From contig CAZUJL010000001.1 in the NCBI GenBank assembly GCA_964620045.1, positions 248,001 through 312,000 of the forward strand: a stretch of 64,000 bases of DNA, in the 5' to 3' direction. Source of the stretch: VFKU01 sp964620045 (GTDB taxonomy: Bacteria > Hydrogenedentota > Hydrogenedentia > Hydrogenedentales > GCA-2746185). This document shows, piece after piece, positions 7,455-15,681 of this stretch (position 1 is the stretch's first letter; each line of letters starts with the position of its first letter). The notes below the pieces were generated by a model. The model was not told the DNA's origin. It saw nothing but the letters and a program-made list of their open reading frames with translations, and made no database searches. Both the position numbers and the translations under genes were made by a program.

Positions 7455-7633
7455 AGGGGACTGACTGCGAAACTCCCCCGCCATTCGCCGCCGATCGCCA
7501 CGTTTTCCTACGGGAGTTTCGTAGTCTGTCCCCGGTTTTCAGCCGGAGAAGACCGGGGACAGACTACAAATCTCCGCGCCGGAGATCATCCCGTGCTCGA
7601 ATGTACCGAGGCGGAGATTTGCAGTCAGTCCCC
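7455..7633. repeat. Four-copy nested palindromic repeat
   Basis: Four copies of a ~21-base unit, consensus GGGGAC(T/A)GACT(G/A)C(G/A)AA(A/T)CTCC, lie at 7456-7476 (+), 7512-7533 (-), 7555-7575 (+) and 7613-7633 (-). The outer pair share the CTGACTGC variant and the inner pair the CAGACTAC variant, so an inverted pair is nested inside another. The last copy touches the gpmI stop codon. The arrangement resembles REP/BIME-type mobile repeats; no RAYT transposase is in the window. Confidence 0.8.
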
Positions 7634-9267
7634 TAGGCGAGCTCGATCAGGGACGGATCGAATTCCGCGGGCGGCGTATAGCCCAGCAACGTGCACAGCG
7701 TCGCGGCGATGTTGCTGAGACCGGGGGTTGGAATTTTTCCCTTCGCGGTAAGCTTCCAGCGGTTCGCTCCGGAGTAGTCCCTCACCGCGCAGGGGACCGG
7801 ATTCAGCGTGTGCGCGACATGGGGCGTGCGCACGCCGTTCTTTTCGGTGAACATCAGATCCGCGTTGCCGTGGTCGGCCAGCACCAACGCAATGCCCCCC
7901 GCGCGCTCCAGCACGCGCAACAAGCGACCCAGGCTCAGGTCGGCCGCCTCCACCGAAATGCGCACGGCATCGGGCACGCCGGTGTGGCCCACCATGTCGC
8001 CGTTCGGATAATTGAGGCGGATGAATTTCCGGTTGCCGGCGGTGATCGCGCCGATGGCGGCGTCGGTAATTTCCGCGGCCTTCATCCAGGGGCGCTGATC
8101 GAAGGGCACGAGATCGGAGAGGATCTCGACATACTCTTCGAGCGACGGCGCGATGTACCCCGAGTTGTTGCCGTTCCAGAAATACGTCACATGGCCGAAC
8201 TTCTGCGTCTCGGAGATGGCGTATGACGTCACGCCGGAACCGCAGAGGTACTGACTCAACGTGCCGGGGATCGACGCGTGCGGCAGCAGGTAATTCTTCG
8301 GCACGTGCAGGTCCCCGTCGTACTCCATCATGCCGGCATAAAACACGTTCGGGCGGCGCTTGCGCTCGAAGTGCGTGAAGTCGTCCTGCTCAAAAGCCAT
8401 CGACAACTCGATCGCGCGATCGCCGCGGAAGTTGAAGAAGATGACCGCGTCGCCGTCGCGAATCTCGCCGATGGGCGCGCCGCGCTCCACGATCACGAAG
8501 CTGTCGAGATACTGGTCCGTGACGTCGGGATTTTCCTTGTAGTACGTCCCCACTGCTTCGTGGGCAGAATTGAACCCGCGGCCTTCGCCGAGCACGTGGG
8601 CCTTCCACCCACGCTCGACGATGCGCCAGTCGGCGTTGTACCGGTCCATCGTCACGTTCATGCGGCCGCCGCCGGACGCGATGCGGTAGTCGTGGCCTTT
8701 GGCATTCAGCCGCGCGAGGAGTTCTTCGGTGGCGTCGATATAGCGCAGCGCGGATTTTTCGTCCACGTCGCGGCCGTCGGCGAGCATGTGGATCCGCACG
8801 CGCGGGACGCCGTGGTTCGCGGCGTCGTCGAGCATCGCGAAGAGGTGCTTGATGTGGCTGTGCACGTTGCCGTCGGAGAGCAGGCCGATGAAGTGGAGCG
8901 TGTTGCCGCCCTGGCCAATCGCGAGGGCGCGCAACCAGGCGGGACTCTTGAATAGTTCACCCGACGCAATCGCGTCGCTCACGCGCTTGGCGCCCTGCGC
9001 GAAGATGCGCCCGGCGCCGATGGTATTGTGACCCACTTCGGAGTTGCCCATGTCCTGATCGGACGGCATGCCGACGGCGGTGCCGTGGGCCTTGATGGGC
9101 AGGTAGAGCGGCTGCGCCATCAGCGCATCGAGCACGGGCGTGTGCGCGAGGAAGACGCCGTCGGAGGCGTCACGCTTGCCAAGACCTACGCCGTCGAGAA
9201 TCGCGCAGACGACGGGCCCGGAAAACGGCTTGTAGCCGGGCAGTGGTTTCAGGGTGTAGGTGCTCAT
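7633..9267 (-). CDS. gpmI: 2,3-bisphosphoglycerate-independent phosphoglycerate mutase
   Basis: A 544-residue cofactor-independent phosphoglycerate mutase (3-phosphoglycerate to 2-phosphoglycerate, glycolysis, cytoplasm). The alkaline-phosphatase-fold metal residue Asp25 is in ILDGVGLG. The phosphorylated Ser76 is in MGNSEVGHN. The C-terminal metal residues are in VLADHGNADLM and the following HVAHTLNPVP. The insertion domain that binds substrate fills about residues 90-310. Length is typical (510-550). The stop overlaps the palindromic repeat cluster by a base. No neighbour is functionally linked. Confidence 0.95.
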   Translation of the reverse strand: MSTYTLKPLPGYKPFSGPVVCAILDGVGLGKRDASDGVFLAHTPVLDALMAQPLYLPIKAHGTAVGMPSDQDMGNSEVGHNTIGAGRIFAQGAKRVSDAIASGELFKSPAWLRALAIGQGGNTLHFIGLLSDGNVHSHIKHLFAMLDDAANHGVPRVRIHMLADGRDVDEKSALRYIDATEELLARLNAKGHDYRIASGGGRMNVTMDRYNADWRIVERGWKAHVLGEGRGFNSAHEAVGTYYKENPDVTDQYLDSFVIVERGAPIGEIRDGDAVIFFNFRGDRAIELSMAFEQDDFTHFERKRRPNVFYAGMMEYDGDLHVPKNYLLPHASIPGTLSQYLCGSGVTSYAISETQKFGHVTYFWNGNNSGYIAPSLEEYVEILSDLVPFDQRPWMKAAEITDAAIGAITAGNRKFIRLNYPNGDMVGHTGVPDAVRISVEAADLSLGRLLRVLERAGGIALVLADHGNADLMFTEKNGVRTPHVAHTLNPVPCAVRDYSGANRWKLTAKGKIPTPGLSNIAATLCTLLGYTPPAEFDPSLIELA

Positions 9268-9282
9268 GGCGCGAAGTCTCGC

Positions 9283-10092
9283 TTACTTCTTGCCCGCGGC
9301 GGGCTTCTCGGCTTCGAACAGAATCACGGCGGCGAGCGAGCGCGGCATCACGGCGGCATCGGCGCGTGCGATGAGGCCGTAAACCCGGTTGAACCACTTG
9401 AACAAAGGCTCGATCGCCCGGCTGAATGATTTGCCGAAGCCGGAGCTGGCGGAATTCTGGTCGCGGCCGGTGATCCGCTCGAAGGTGGAAACCATGACGA
9501 CGACCGACCACATGGTGACTTTTTCGATCGGGCCGAGCACCTTTTGCAGACGGCCGAGGCGCAGACCGCCGCGCTCGATTTTCTCCTGCATCTCGGAAAT
9601 CTCGTAGCGGCGGAAGTGGCGGACGTAGCGATCGTCGATGCCGTAGTACGCGCGTTTGTGCGGCACCGTGATATAGGCCGTGCCGCCGGGCTTGAGCACA
9701 CGGCCCAGTTCGGCGATGGCGACGTGATCATTCTCGACATGCTCGAGCACTTCGGAGCAGACGACCTGCGCGATGACGCCTTCGGCGAAGGGCAATTTCG
9801 TGCCGTCGGCAACCACGAAGCGGCCGCGCGGCTGTAGGCGGCGCAGCTCGAGAAGGGCGCGATGGGACAATTCCGAATAAATCACGTCGTCGCGCTCAGT
9901 CACGATCGGGGACAGGCCGCTGCCGACTTCGAGCACGAGTCCGCGCGGCTGTTGATCGAGGCGCTGGCCGATGACGCGCTTGCGCTCGCGGTAGTTGTAC
10001 AGGTGGTTCTTCAGCGCGACGTAGCTGTCGCGCACGAAGAATTCCTCGAACCGGTGTTCGTCGGGGTGGCGGACGACTTCGGCGGTGCTCAT
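9283..10092 (-). CDS. SAM-dependent methyltransferase
   Basis: A 269-residue class I methyltransferase of the Methyltransf_11 type. Motif I is VLEVGSGLSP (53-62), the post-I acidic residue is near YSELS, FVVADGTKLPFAEG corresponds to motif II, and VCSEVLEHVEN and GRVLKPGGTAYITVPHKRA follow. The start overlaps the glycosyltransferase stop by four bases (ATGA), so the two are translationally coupled. This pair suggests cell-surface glycolipid or polysaccharide modification. The acceptor is unknown. Confidence 0.82.
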   Translation of the reverse strand: MSTAEVVRHPDEHRFEEFFVRDSYVALKNHLYNYRERKRVIGQRLDQQPRGLVLEVGSGLSPIVTERDDVIYSELSHRALLELRRLQPRGRFVVADGTKLPFAEGVIAQVVCSEVLEHVENDHVAIAELGRVLKPGGTAYITVPHKRAYYGIDDRYVRHFRRYEISEMQEKIERGGLRLGRLQKVLGPIEKVTMWSVVVMVSTFERITGRDQNSASSGFGKSFSRAIEPLFKWFNRVYGLIARADAAVMPRSLAAVILFEAEKPAAGKK

Positions 10093-10850
10093 GCGCTGGG
10101 CTCCAGTTTTGGGAAGCGCGGGTTATTAAGCATACCCATGCGCGCGAGCCGGAGCGACAAAGCGGTGTGCAGACAGCCGAAACCGTAGATAACGCTGCGT
10201 TTGAAATTGATGCTGGAGGCCTCGGCGAAATATTTCGTCGGGCAGGACACCTCGGCGATGGTGTAGCCGAACCACAAAATCTGCGCGAGCATCTGATTGT
10301 CGAAGACGAAGTCGTCGGAGTTGTGCTGAATGGGAAGCTTTTCGAGCAGCTCGCGCGAGAACGCGCGGTAGCCTGTGTGGTATTCGGAAAGTTTGGCCTT
10401 CATCAACACGTTTTCGGAGAAGGTCAGGCCGCGGTTGGCGATGTATTTCCAATACGGCATGCCGCCGGCGAGCGCGTGCCCCCCGAGGATGCGGGAACCG
10501 AGCACACAGTGGTAGAGCCCGTTGCCGATCATCGAGGTCATGGCGGGGATGAGCTGCGGGGTGTACTGGTAGTCCGGGTGGACCATGATGACGATGTCCG
10601 CGCCCTTTTCGAGCGCAATGCGGTAGCAGCTTTTTTGGTTGCCGCCGTAGCCGCGGTTTTGCTCGTGTCGGAAGACGGTTGTTTGCGGCAGGGACTGGGC
10701 GATGCGCGTGGTTTCGTCGCGGCTGCAGTCGTCCACGACAATCACGTGGTCAACGACGCCCTGATCGAGCACCTCGCGGTGCGTCGTCTCGATCGTTTGC
10801 GCGGCGTTGTACGCCGGCATCACCACCACGACCCGCTTGTCGCGAAACAT
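10089..10850 (-). CDS. Glycosyltransferase family 2 (dolichyl/undecaprenyl-phosphate sugar transferase-like)
   Basis: A 253-residue GT-A fold inverting transferase. The nucleotide-sugar strand VVVVMPAYNAA and the IVVDDCSRD segment (Asp40-Asp41) are followed by NRGYGGNQK and MVHPDYQY, which takes the place of the DxD metal motif, then GSRILGG and a TGYRAF acceptor loop. No membrane spans are evident in the C-terminal part, so it resembles the soluble class of polyprenyl-phosphate glycosyltransferases. It is first in an operon with the methyltransferase and divergent from queE. Confidence 0.85.
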   Translation of the reverse strand: MFRDKRVVVVMPAYNAAQTIETTHREVLDQGVVDHVIVVDDCSRDETTRIAQSLPQTTVFRHEQNRGYGGNQKSCYRIALEKGADIVIMVHPDYQYTPQLIPAMTSMIGNGLYHCVLGSRILGGHALAGGMPYWKYIANRGLTFSENVLMKAKLSEYHTGYRAFSRELLEKLPIQHNSDDFVFDNQMLAQILWFGYTIAEVSCPTKYFAEASSINFKRSVIYGFGCLHTALSLRLARMGMLNNPRFPKLEPSA

Positions 10851-10932
10851 TCGATTTCCTTGTATGAATACTCGCCCGCGAAGTCGCGAATGATAGCATT
10901 CAGTCTCCTATTGTGCAATGGATGTTCGGGCC

Positions 10933-10951
10933 GCGGGACGAGTTGTCCCGC
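10933..10951. other. Hairpin in the queE / glycosyltransferase intergenic region
   Basis: GCGGGAC (10933-10939) pairs with GTCCCGC (10945-10951) around GAGTT, 47 bases before the queE start codon, and AAACTAAG follows 16 bases downstream. It resembles the stem and A-rich tail of a preQ1 sensor only superficially (see rejected items). Possible leader structure for the queuosine operon. Confidence 0.35.
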
Positions 10952-10998
10952 TGCGCGCAACCCCGTAAACTAAGCGTGTTTTCCGATCACGTCTGCCC

Positions 10999-11676
10999 AT
11001 GACCCCATCAACCACTGCCGACCCCCGCGCCAAGACGCTGCGCATCACCGAGATTTATAAAAGCGTACAGGGCGAATCCACGTGGGCCGGATTGCCGTGC
11101 ATTTTTGTGCGGCTCACGCGGTGCAACTTGCGCTGCGTATGGTGCGACACGGCGTATGCGTTTCACGGCGGCGAAGACAAGACCGTCGGCGATGTCATCG
11201 ATCAATGCCGCGCGCTGGACTGCAAGCTCGTGGAGATTACGGGCGGCGAGCCGCTGGCCCAGGAGACGTGCGTCGATCTGGCGCGCGCGCTGATCGATGG
11301 CGGGTTCACCGTGTTGATCGAGACGAGCGGTAGTTTGCCGATCGATGTGTTGCCGGCGGGCGTGATTCGGATCATGGATCTGAAATGTCCGGACAGCGGC
11401 GAGTGCGAGAAGAATCATTGGCCGAACATTGCGGCGCTGAACATGCAGGATGAAGTGAAGTTCGTGATCGCGACCCGGAAGGACTACGAGTGGGCGCGCG
11501 AGGCCGTGCGCGAGCACACGCTCGCGGAGCGGTGCCACGCGGTGCTCTTCTCCCCCGTGTTCGGCTCGATTGAACCGGCAGACATCGTGCAGTGGATTCT
11601 GGACGACCAGCTTCCCGTCCGCTTTCAGTTGCAGTTGCACAAGTTCATCTGGCCGCCAACGGCGCGGGGCGTGTGA
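10999..11676 (+). CDS. queE: 7-carboxy-7-deazaguanine synthase
   Basis: A 225-residue radical-SAM enzyme that contracts 6-carboxytetrahydropterin to 7-carboxy-7-deazaguanine in queuosine precursor synthesis. The cluster motif is C-x3-C-x2-C at Cys42, Cys46 and Cys49 (RCNLRCVWCD); SVQGES at 22-27 and ITGGEPL are family hallmarks. The ATG at 10999 has no strong ribosome site, but the N terminus is of normal length. The stop overlaps the queD start by one base (TGATG), and queF follows, giving a three-gene operon. queC and folE are not in the window. Confidence 0.93.
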   Translation: MTPSTTADPRAKTLRITEIYKSVQGESTWAGLPCIFVRLTRCNLRCVWCDTAYAFHGGEDKTVGDVIDQCRALDCKLVEITGGEPLAQETCVDLARALIDGGFTVLIETSGSLPIDVLPAGVIRIMDLKCPDSGECEKNHWPNIAALNMQDEVKFVIATRKDYEWAREAVREHTLAERCHAVLFSPVFGSIEPADIVQWILDDQLPVRFQLQLHKFIWPPTARGV

Positions 11677-12371
11677 TGCGCGTCGAACTCGTCAAGCAGT
11701 TCACGTTTGAAGCGGCCCACCGCACGCCGTGGCGCGACGACCCTGCACGATTGCACGGGCACAGCTTCGTTGTTGATCTCATGGTGGCCGGCGAGTGCGA
11801 TCCCAAAATGGGCTGGCTGGTCGATTATGCCGAGATCACGCACCACTTCGATGATCTGTACGACCAGCTCGATCACAAAACACTGAACGAAGTCGCCGGC
11901 ATGCACGATGTGACCTGCGCCGGTGTGCGCGCGTGGCTGCTGGAACGGCTGCGCCCGCGGTTGCCGCTGTTGAAGGATATCGTCGTCACGATTCGCGGCG
12001 AATGCGCGTTTGCGCCGAAGCTATTGCATGCGGATCGCGTGCACGGATTGCCGGAGCGGGTACGGTTTGGATTCGAGGCTGCGCATGCGCTGCGGCGTTT
12101 GCCCGCTGTGCACAAATGCCATACCATGCACGGCCACAGCTTTTTGGTGGATGTGGCCGCGGCGCGGGCGGATACGCTGGCGCCGGCGTTGCTCGATATT
12201 TACGAGCGGCTGGATCATGGGTGTCTCAACGACGTGCTGGGCATCGACAACCCGACCTCGGAAGAGACGGCGCGGTGGATTTGGAACGCGCTGGCGAAGA
12301 ATGTGGAGCGACTGCAGATGGTGAGCATTGCCGAGACCTGTACTTCGAAGTGCAACTACCATGGCGCGTAA
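11676..12371 (+). CDS. queD: Fused double-domain 6-carboxytetrahydropterin synthase (QueD-QueD)
   Basis: A 231-residue protein made of two QueD/PTPS (T-fold) domains; a normal QueD is about 120 residues. Domain 1 (about 1-115) keeps the zinc histidines His15, His27 and His29, the strand GWLVDYAEI (46-54) and LDH (65-67), but has Pro23 where the catalytic Cys should be and lacks the PTSE and ETC motifs. Domain 2 (about 128-231) has His137, Cys148 (KCHTMHGH), His152, His154, LDH (179-181), PTSE (193-196) and ETC (220-222), but is about 11 residues shorter because the GW-x-x-D-F/Y segment is missing. The losses are complementary. The enzyme makes 6-carboxytetrahydropterin from dihydroneopterin triphosphate. 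The start ATG overlaps the queE stop; the end overlaps queF by 11 bases. Confidence 0.9.
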   Translation: MRVELVKQFTFEAAHRTPWRDDPARLHGHSFVVDLMVAGECDPKMGWLVDYAEITHHFDDLYDQLDHKTLNEVAGMHDVTCAGVRAWLLERLRPRLPLLKDIVVTIRGECAFAPKLLHADRVHGLPERVRFGFEAAHALRRLPAVHKCHTMHGHSFLVDVAAARADTLAPALLDIYERLDHGCLNDVLGIDNPTSEETARWIWNALAKNVERLQMVSIAETCTSKCNYHGA

Positions 12372-12795
12372 ACGCTCACCCAAAGAACAGTTCAAGGCCC
12401 AGGATCGCACGCTGCCGTTCAAGGGCGAGGAAGCGATCGACGCGGCCGTGCTGGAATGCTTCGACTACGAATACGCCGGGAAGGCGCCGGACATCGACAT
12501 CGTCACGACGACGAATGAATTCACCAGCGTGTGCCCGTTTTCGGGGCTGCCGGATTTCGCGGAGATCACGCTGACGTATACGCCGCACAAGAAGTGCGTG
12601 GAGTTGCGCTCGCTGAAGTATTACCTGATGTCGTACCGCGACGTGGGCATCTGGTACGAACACCTTGTGCACCGCATGCTCGACGACTTGGTGCGCGTCA
12701 TCCAGCCGAAGAAGATGACGCTGGAAATTCGCGCGAATGCGCGCGGCGGCCTGGCGAGCACGGTGAAGGCGGAGTACGCGGCGAAGAAACGCTAG
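12361..12795 (+). CDS. queF: NADPH-dependent 7-cyano-7-deazaguanine reductase (unimodular)
   Basis: A 144-residue QueF of the short YkvM type, which reduces preQ0 to preQ1 in the cytoplasm. The catalytic Cys58 lies in SVCPFSGLPDF with Asp65 as the acid, and ELRSLKYYLMSYRD (81-94) is the QueF family motif. Start ATG 12361 lies inside the end of queD (11-base overlap) in a different frame. Having queE, queD and queF together supports tRNA queuosine rather than archaeosine or DNA modification. The 3' end is 4 bp from the convergent redox gene. Confidence 0.95.
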   Translation: MARKRSPKEQFKAQDRTLPFKGEEAIDAAVLECFDYEYAGKAPDIDIVTTTNEFTSVCPFSGLPDFAEITLTYTPHKKCVELRSLKYYLMSYRDVGIWYEHLVHRMLDDLVRVIQPKKMTLEIRANARGGLASTVKAEYAAKKR

Positions 12796-12799
12796 GCGA

Positions 12800-14020
12800 T
12801 TAGTCGCCGAGCGCTTTGATGATGGCGTTTTCCAGCTTTTCCCCCTCCAGATCCAGACCGATGATTGTTCCATCGCGGCTGATGAGGACCGTAAAGGGCA
12901 TCATCTCGACACCATAGAGCGCAGCAATTTTGGAATCCCATGCGTTGCCGTCGAAGAACTGCGGCCATTGCATGCCTGGATTTTCTTGGAGGACGGCTTC
13001 GACATTGGTGCGGTCGCCGTCGAGGCTGATGCCGATCACTTCCAGGTCTTTGGCGTGGTATTTCTGGTAGAGCTGGATGAACTCCGGCATTCGCTCAAGG
13101 CACGGGGTGCACCAACGGGCCCAAAAATCGATCAGGACAACTTTGCCTTCGTAATTGGCGAGAGAGAGATCGGAGCCGTCGAAGGCGATCACGTCGAAGG
13201 CCGGGGCGGCTTGGCCTAGGCGAACCATGGGCGTGGATTTGACGAGATCGAGATCTTCGATCTCCGTGCCGGCCGGGGGCGTGTAGGTGAATTCGCTGTC
13301 GGCGATGGGCTGATTGAGCACGACATTGGAATAGGTATAAGTCGTGGTGGGTTTGCCGTCCTCGGTTATCCACTCGATCTTGCGCGGGAATGCATCGTCG
13401 ATGCCGAGGTAGATCCGAACGTATACGAAACTGTGGATCAAACTATCCAGGGACAGTTTGCCTTCGGGTGTATCGGCGGAGGAAGCGCGCCGTTCCTTGA
13501 TATATTCCTCGCGGTAGACACCGCCGATGACCATGCAGTCGGTGCCCTCAATGATCTTGGTGCCGAATGTGTCCAAGTCGTAACCGGCCTTGAAGGTTTC
13601 GAGGATGCGGAGCGGATTGAGGTCTTCAGAGCCATAACCAATCCACAGGCCGAAGTCGAGAGAGCGGCCATCCATCGTGCCCCTTCCCTCTTCGGATGTT
13701 GAGACGAAGAGATCGCCGAGGACGTTGCGGATCTCCCATCGTATGCCTTTGGCGTCGACGAGGACACGGTCGGCCATTTTCATGCCGGCGATATCGAGTG
13801 ATGTGCTGGACTCGGACATCGCACCCTTGCCGCGCACGGTGCCCTTGGTCGTTATGGTGGTGACGCCCCAGTTCATGCGCGTCGTGATGTCGGCGGAGTA
13901 CGTCTCAAGGGTCGCGAGACGCTCGGCGACGTAGTACTTGAGATTCTGATTGTCGCCGTCCTGGGCCCAGGCGCAGGCGCAGACGACAAGCGCGACGAAT
14001 CCAGACAATATGCGGCACAT
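12800..14020 (-). CDS. Exported LolA-like domain fused to a TlpA-type thioredoxin domain
   Basis: A 406-residue exported protein. The signal peptide MCRILSGFVALVVCACAWA is followed by a beta-rich domain (about 25-255) resembling the LolA/DUF2092 outer-membrane lipoprotein carrier fold, with SADITTRMNWG and the recurring EFTYTPPAGTEI end motif. A C-terminal thioredoxin domain (about 270-406) has redox WCTPC (Cys304, Cys307) and cis-Pro375 (MMPFT). I start at the ATG at 14020; an upstream extension in the same frame overlaps the previous gene and is Arg/Lys-rich. It lies 28 bp downstream of the Met-rich paralogue of its first domain and is probably co-transcribed. It likely acts in periplasmic thiol exchange; the LolA-like part could bind a lipid or hydrophobic protein. 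Exact role unknown. Confidence 0.8.
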   Translation of the reverse strand: MCRILSGFVALVVCACAWAQDGDNQNLKYYVAERLATLETYSADITTRMNWGVTTITTKGTVRGKGAMSESSTSLDIAGMKMADRVLVDAKGIRWEIRNVLGDLFVSTSEEGRGTMDGRSLDFGLWIGYGSEDLNPLRILETFKAGYDLDTFGTKIIEGTDCMVIGGVYREEYIKERRASSADTPEGKLSLDSLIHSFVYVRIYLGIDDAFPRKIEWITEDGKPTTTYTYSNVVLNQPIADSEFTYTPPAGTEIEDLDLVKSTPMVRLGQAAPAFDVIAFDGSDLSLANYEGKVVLIDFWARWCTPCLERMPEFIQLYQKYHAKDLEVIGISLDGDRTNVEAVLQENPGMQWPQFFDGNAWDSKIAALYGVEMMPFTVLISRDGTIIGLDLEGEKLENAIIKALGD

Positions 14021-14048
14021 CACGGCGTAAAACTCCCGGCCGAAAAAA

Positions 14049-14891
14049 TTACGGCTGCGCTTCGACCTCGCCTGCTTCTTCTTCCGCATCCATCATTTCG
14101 CCCATATCCATGACCACGACGCCTTCGGCGGGCGTGTATGTAAACAGCGCGTCGTCCATCGGCTCGTCGAACTTCAGGTTTTTGTAGGTCTGCGTCATCC
14201 ACACGGTGCCGGCCGTGTCCGCCATTTCTATGCTCCGCAGGAAACCATCGGCGACGCCAAACTTCGCCTTGCTTTTGCCGCCCATCATGCCGGCGAGATC
14301 GATGCCCATCGCCGCGGCGGGGTTGTCGGCCATTTCCGATTCCATCTCTTTCATGATCTCTTCCTTGAGGACGCCTTCAATGACGTACACGCTTTCGCCT
14401 TCAAGGTCTTCCTTGCCGATATACGTAAGGTCCATCGATTTTTTCATCTCGTCGAGCATGTCGCGCGGATCGCCCTGCATCCCGCCCATGCCGCCCATTC
14501 CACCCATGCCGGGCATCATGGCCGGCATCTGCTCCTGCATCTCGGCCATCTTGGCCATGTCCATTTTCATAACCTGCTTCATCCCCATCATGTCCATATC
14601 AATCCACATGATGTTGGAAGCGTCCCGGACCATCGTCATGGCGATTTTCTGCTGCATCATGTCCATGGTGGTGGTGGCGTTGAGCAGCTTGTCCTTGCCT
14701 TTGATGGTGCCCGTAACGTCCATCAGCAACGCGCCCATATTCATGCTCGTTACCATGTCGCCGGAGTACGTCTTGAGCTTTTTGGATTTCGTGGCGATGT
14801 CGGCCATGACCTGGTCCGCCGTTTCGGCGGCGCTGCACAGCATGGGCATGAGCAGAACGAGGACAACGATTGAATGACGAAATGTGCGCAT
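14049..14891 (-). CDS. Methionine-rich LolA-like exported protein
   Basis: A 280-residue exported protein (signal peptide MRTFRHSIVVLVLLMPMLCSA). Its layout matches the N-terminal domain of the next gene: KKLKTYSGDMVTSMNMG corresponds to TLETYSADITTRMNWG, and both end in a FTYTP-A-G-x-x-V/E segment. By my count about 46 of 280 residues are Met (about 16%), densest between about 55 and 135 (DMDMMGMKQVMKMDMAKM, then MGGMGGMGGM). Surface-exposed Met clusters of this kind occur in copper(I)-binding or oxidation-buffering periplasmic proteins. A role with its WCTPC partner in methionine or metal redox chemistry is inference. First gene of the pair. Confidence 0.75.
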   Translation of the reverse strand: MRTFRHSIVVLVLLMPMLCSAAETADQVMADIATKSKKLKTYSGDMVTSMNMGALLMDVTGTIKGKDKLLNATTTMDMMQQKIAMTMVRDASNIMWIDMDMMGMKQVMKMDMAKMAEMQEQMPAMMPGMGGMGGMGGMQGDPRDMLDEMKKSMDLTYIGKEDLEGESVYVIEGVLKEEIMKEMESEMADNPAAAMGIDLAGMMGGKSKAKFGVADGFLRSIEMADTAGTVWMTQTYKNLKFDEPMDDALFTYTPAEGVVVMDMGEMMDAEEEAGEVEAQP

Positions 14892-15064
14892 GATTCCGGG
14901 CTCCCGTGTGGACCGCGGCGGAACGCCACGACCCGTTACAACTTCCGGATCAAAGTATATCGGAGTAGGGACCGCGATCCCTACTCATTGGGGCCTCAAA
15001 AGCCCCGTTTAAGTGCTATATTTCGTCGATCCATCAACGGCGCTACCGTGGAGGAAATTTCGGA

Positions 15065-15655
15065 ATGTCCTGGCTCGAACCGCTCACCCTCGAAGGCCCA
15101 CACGCACGGCTGGAGCCGCTCACGCGGGCGCATCACGACGGACTCGTCGAGGCAGTCAAGGACGGTGAACTTTGGAACCTCTGGTACACGCATGTGCCGG
15201 CGCCGGAAAAGATGGCGGCGGAGATCGACCGTCGCCTCGGCCTACAAACGGCGGGCTCGATGCTTCCGTTCACGGTGAAGCAGCCGGACGGCACCATTGC
15301 GGGCATGACGACGTTCATGAACGTGGATGCCGTGCACAAGCGTGTAGAGATCGGCTCGACGTGGTATCGCAAGGCGGTGCAGCGCACGCCGCTCAACACG
15401 CAGTGCAAGCTGCTGTTGCTGCAGCACGCCTTTGAGAAGCTGAACTGCATTGCCGTGGAATTTCGCACGAGTTTCTTCAATCACCCGAGCCGCACTGCGA
15501 TAGCGCGACTGGGCGCAAAACAGGACGGCATTCTGCGGAGCCACCAAGTTGCGGCGAACGGGACACTGCGCGATACGGTGGTGTTTTCGATCATCGCCTC
15601 GGAATGGCCGGCCGTGAAGGCGCATCTCACCTATAAATTGCAGGCCAAACGATAG
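15065..15655 (+). CDS. GNAT acetyltransferase (RimJ/RimL type)
   Basis: A 196-residue acetyltransferase of the Acetyltransf_3 class: LEPLTRAHHDGL at the N terminus, AGMTTFMNVDAVHKRVEIGSTWYRKAVQRTPLNT around the acetyl-CoA binding region, and FEKLNCIAVEFRTSFFNHPSRTAIARLGAKQDG at the C-terminal strand-helix. Many relatives acetylate protein N termini or small amines; the substrate is not known here. GAGG lies ahead of the ATG at 15065. It is followed 26 bp later by the OsmC gene and may share its message. Confidence 0.85.
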   Translation: MSWLEPLTLEGPHARLEPLTRAHHDGLVEAVKDGELWNLWYTHVPAPEKMAAEIDRRLGLQTAGSMLPFTVKQPDGTIAGMTTFMNVDAVHKRVEIGSTWYRKAVQRTPLNTQCKLLLLQHAFEKLNCIAVEFRTSFFNHPSRTAIARLGAKQDGILRSHQVAANGTLRDTVVFSIIASEWPAVKAHLTYKLQAKR

Positions 15656-15681
15656 CGGCCTCCACGAAAGGGAAACATCTC

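Noticed and set aside
10933..10990. preQ1 riboswitch candidate before queE (hairpin followed by AAACTAAG)
   Set aside because: The stem has only a five-base GAGTT loop and lacks the C-rich/UACA loop that preQ1-I sensors need, and the A tail is not at the right distance. The hairpin may be just a leader structure.
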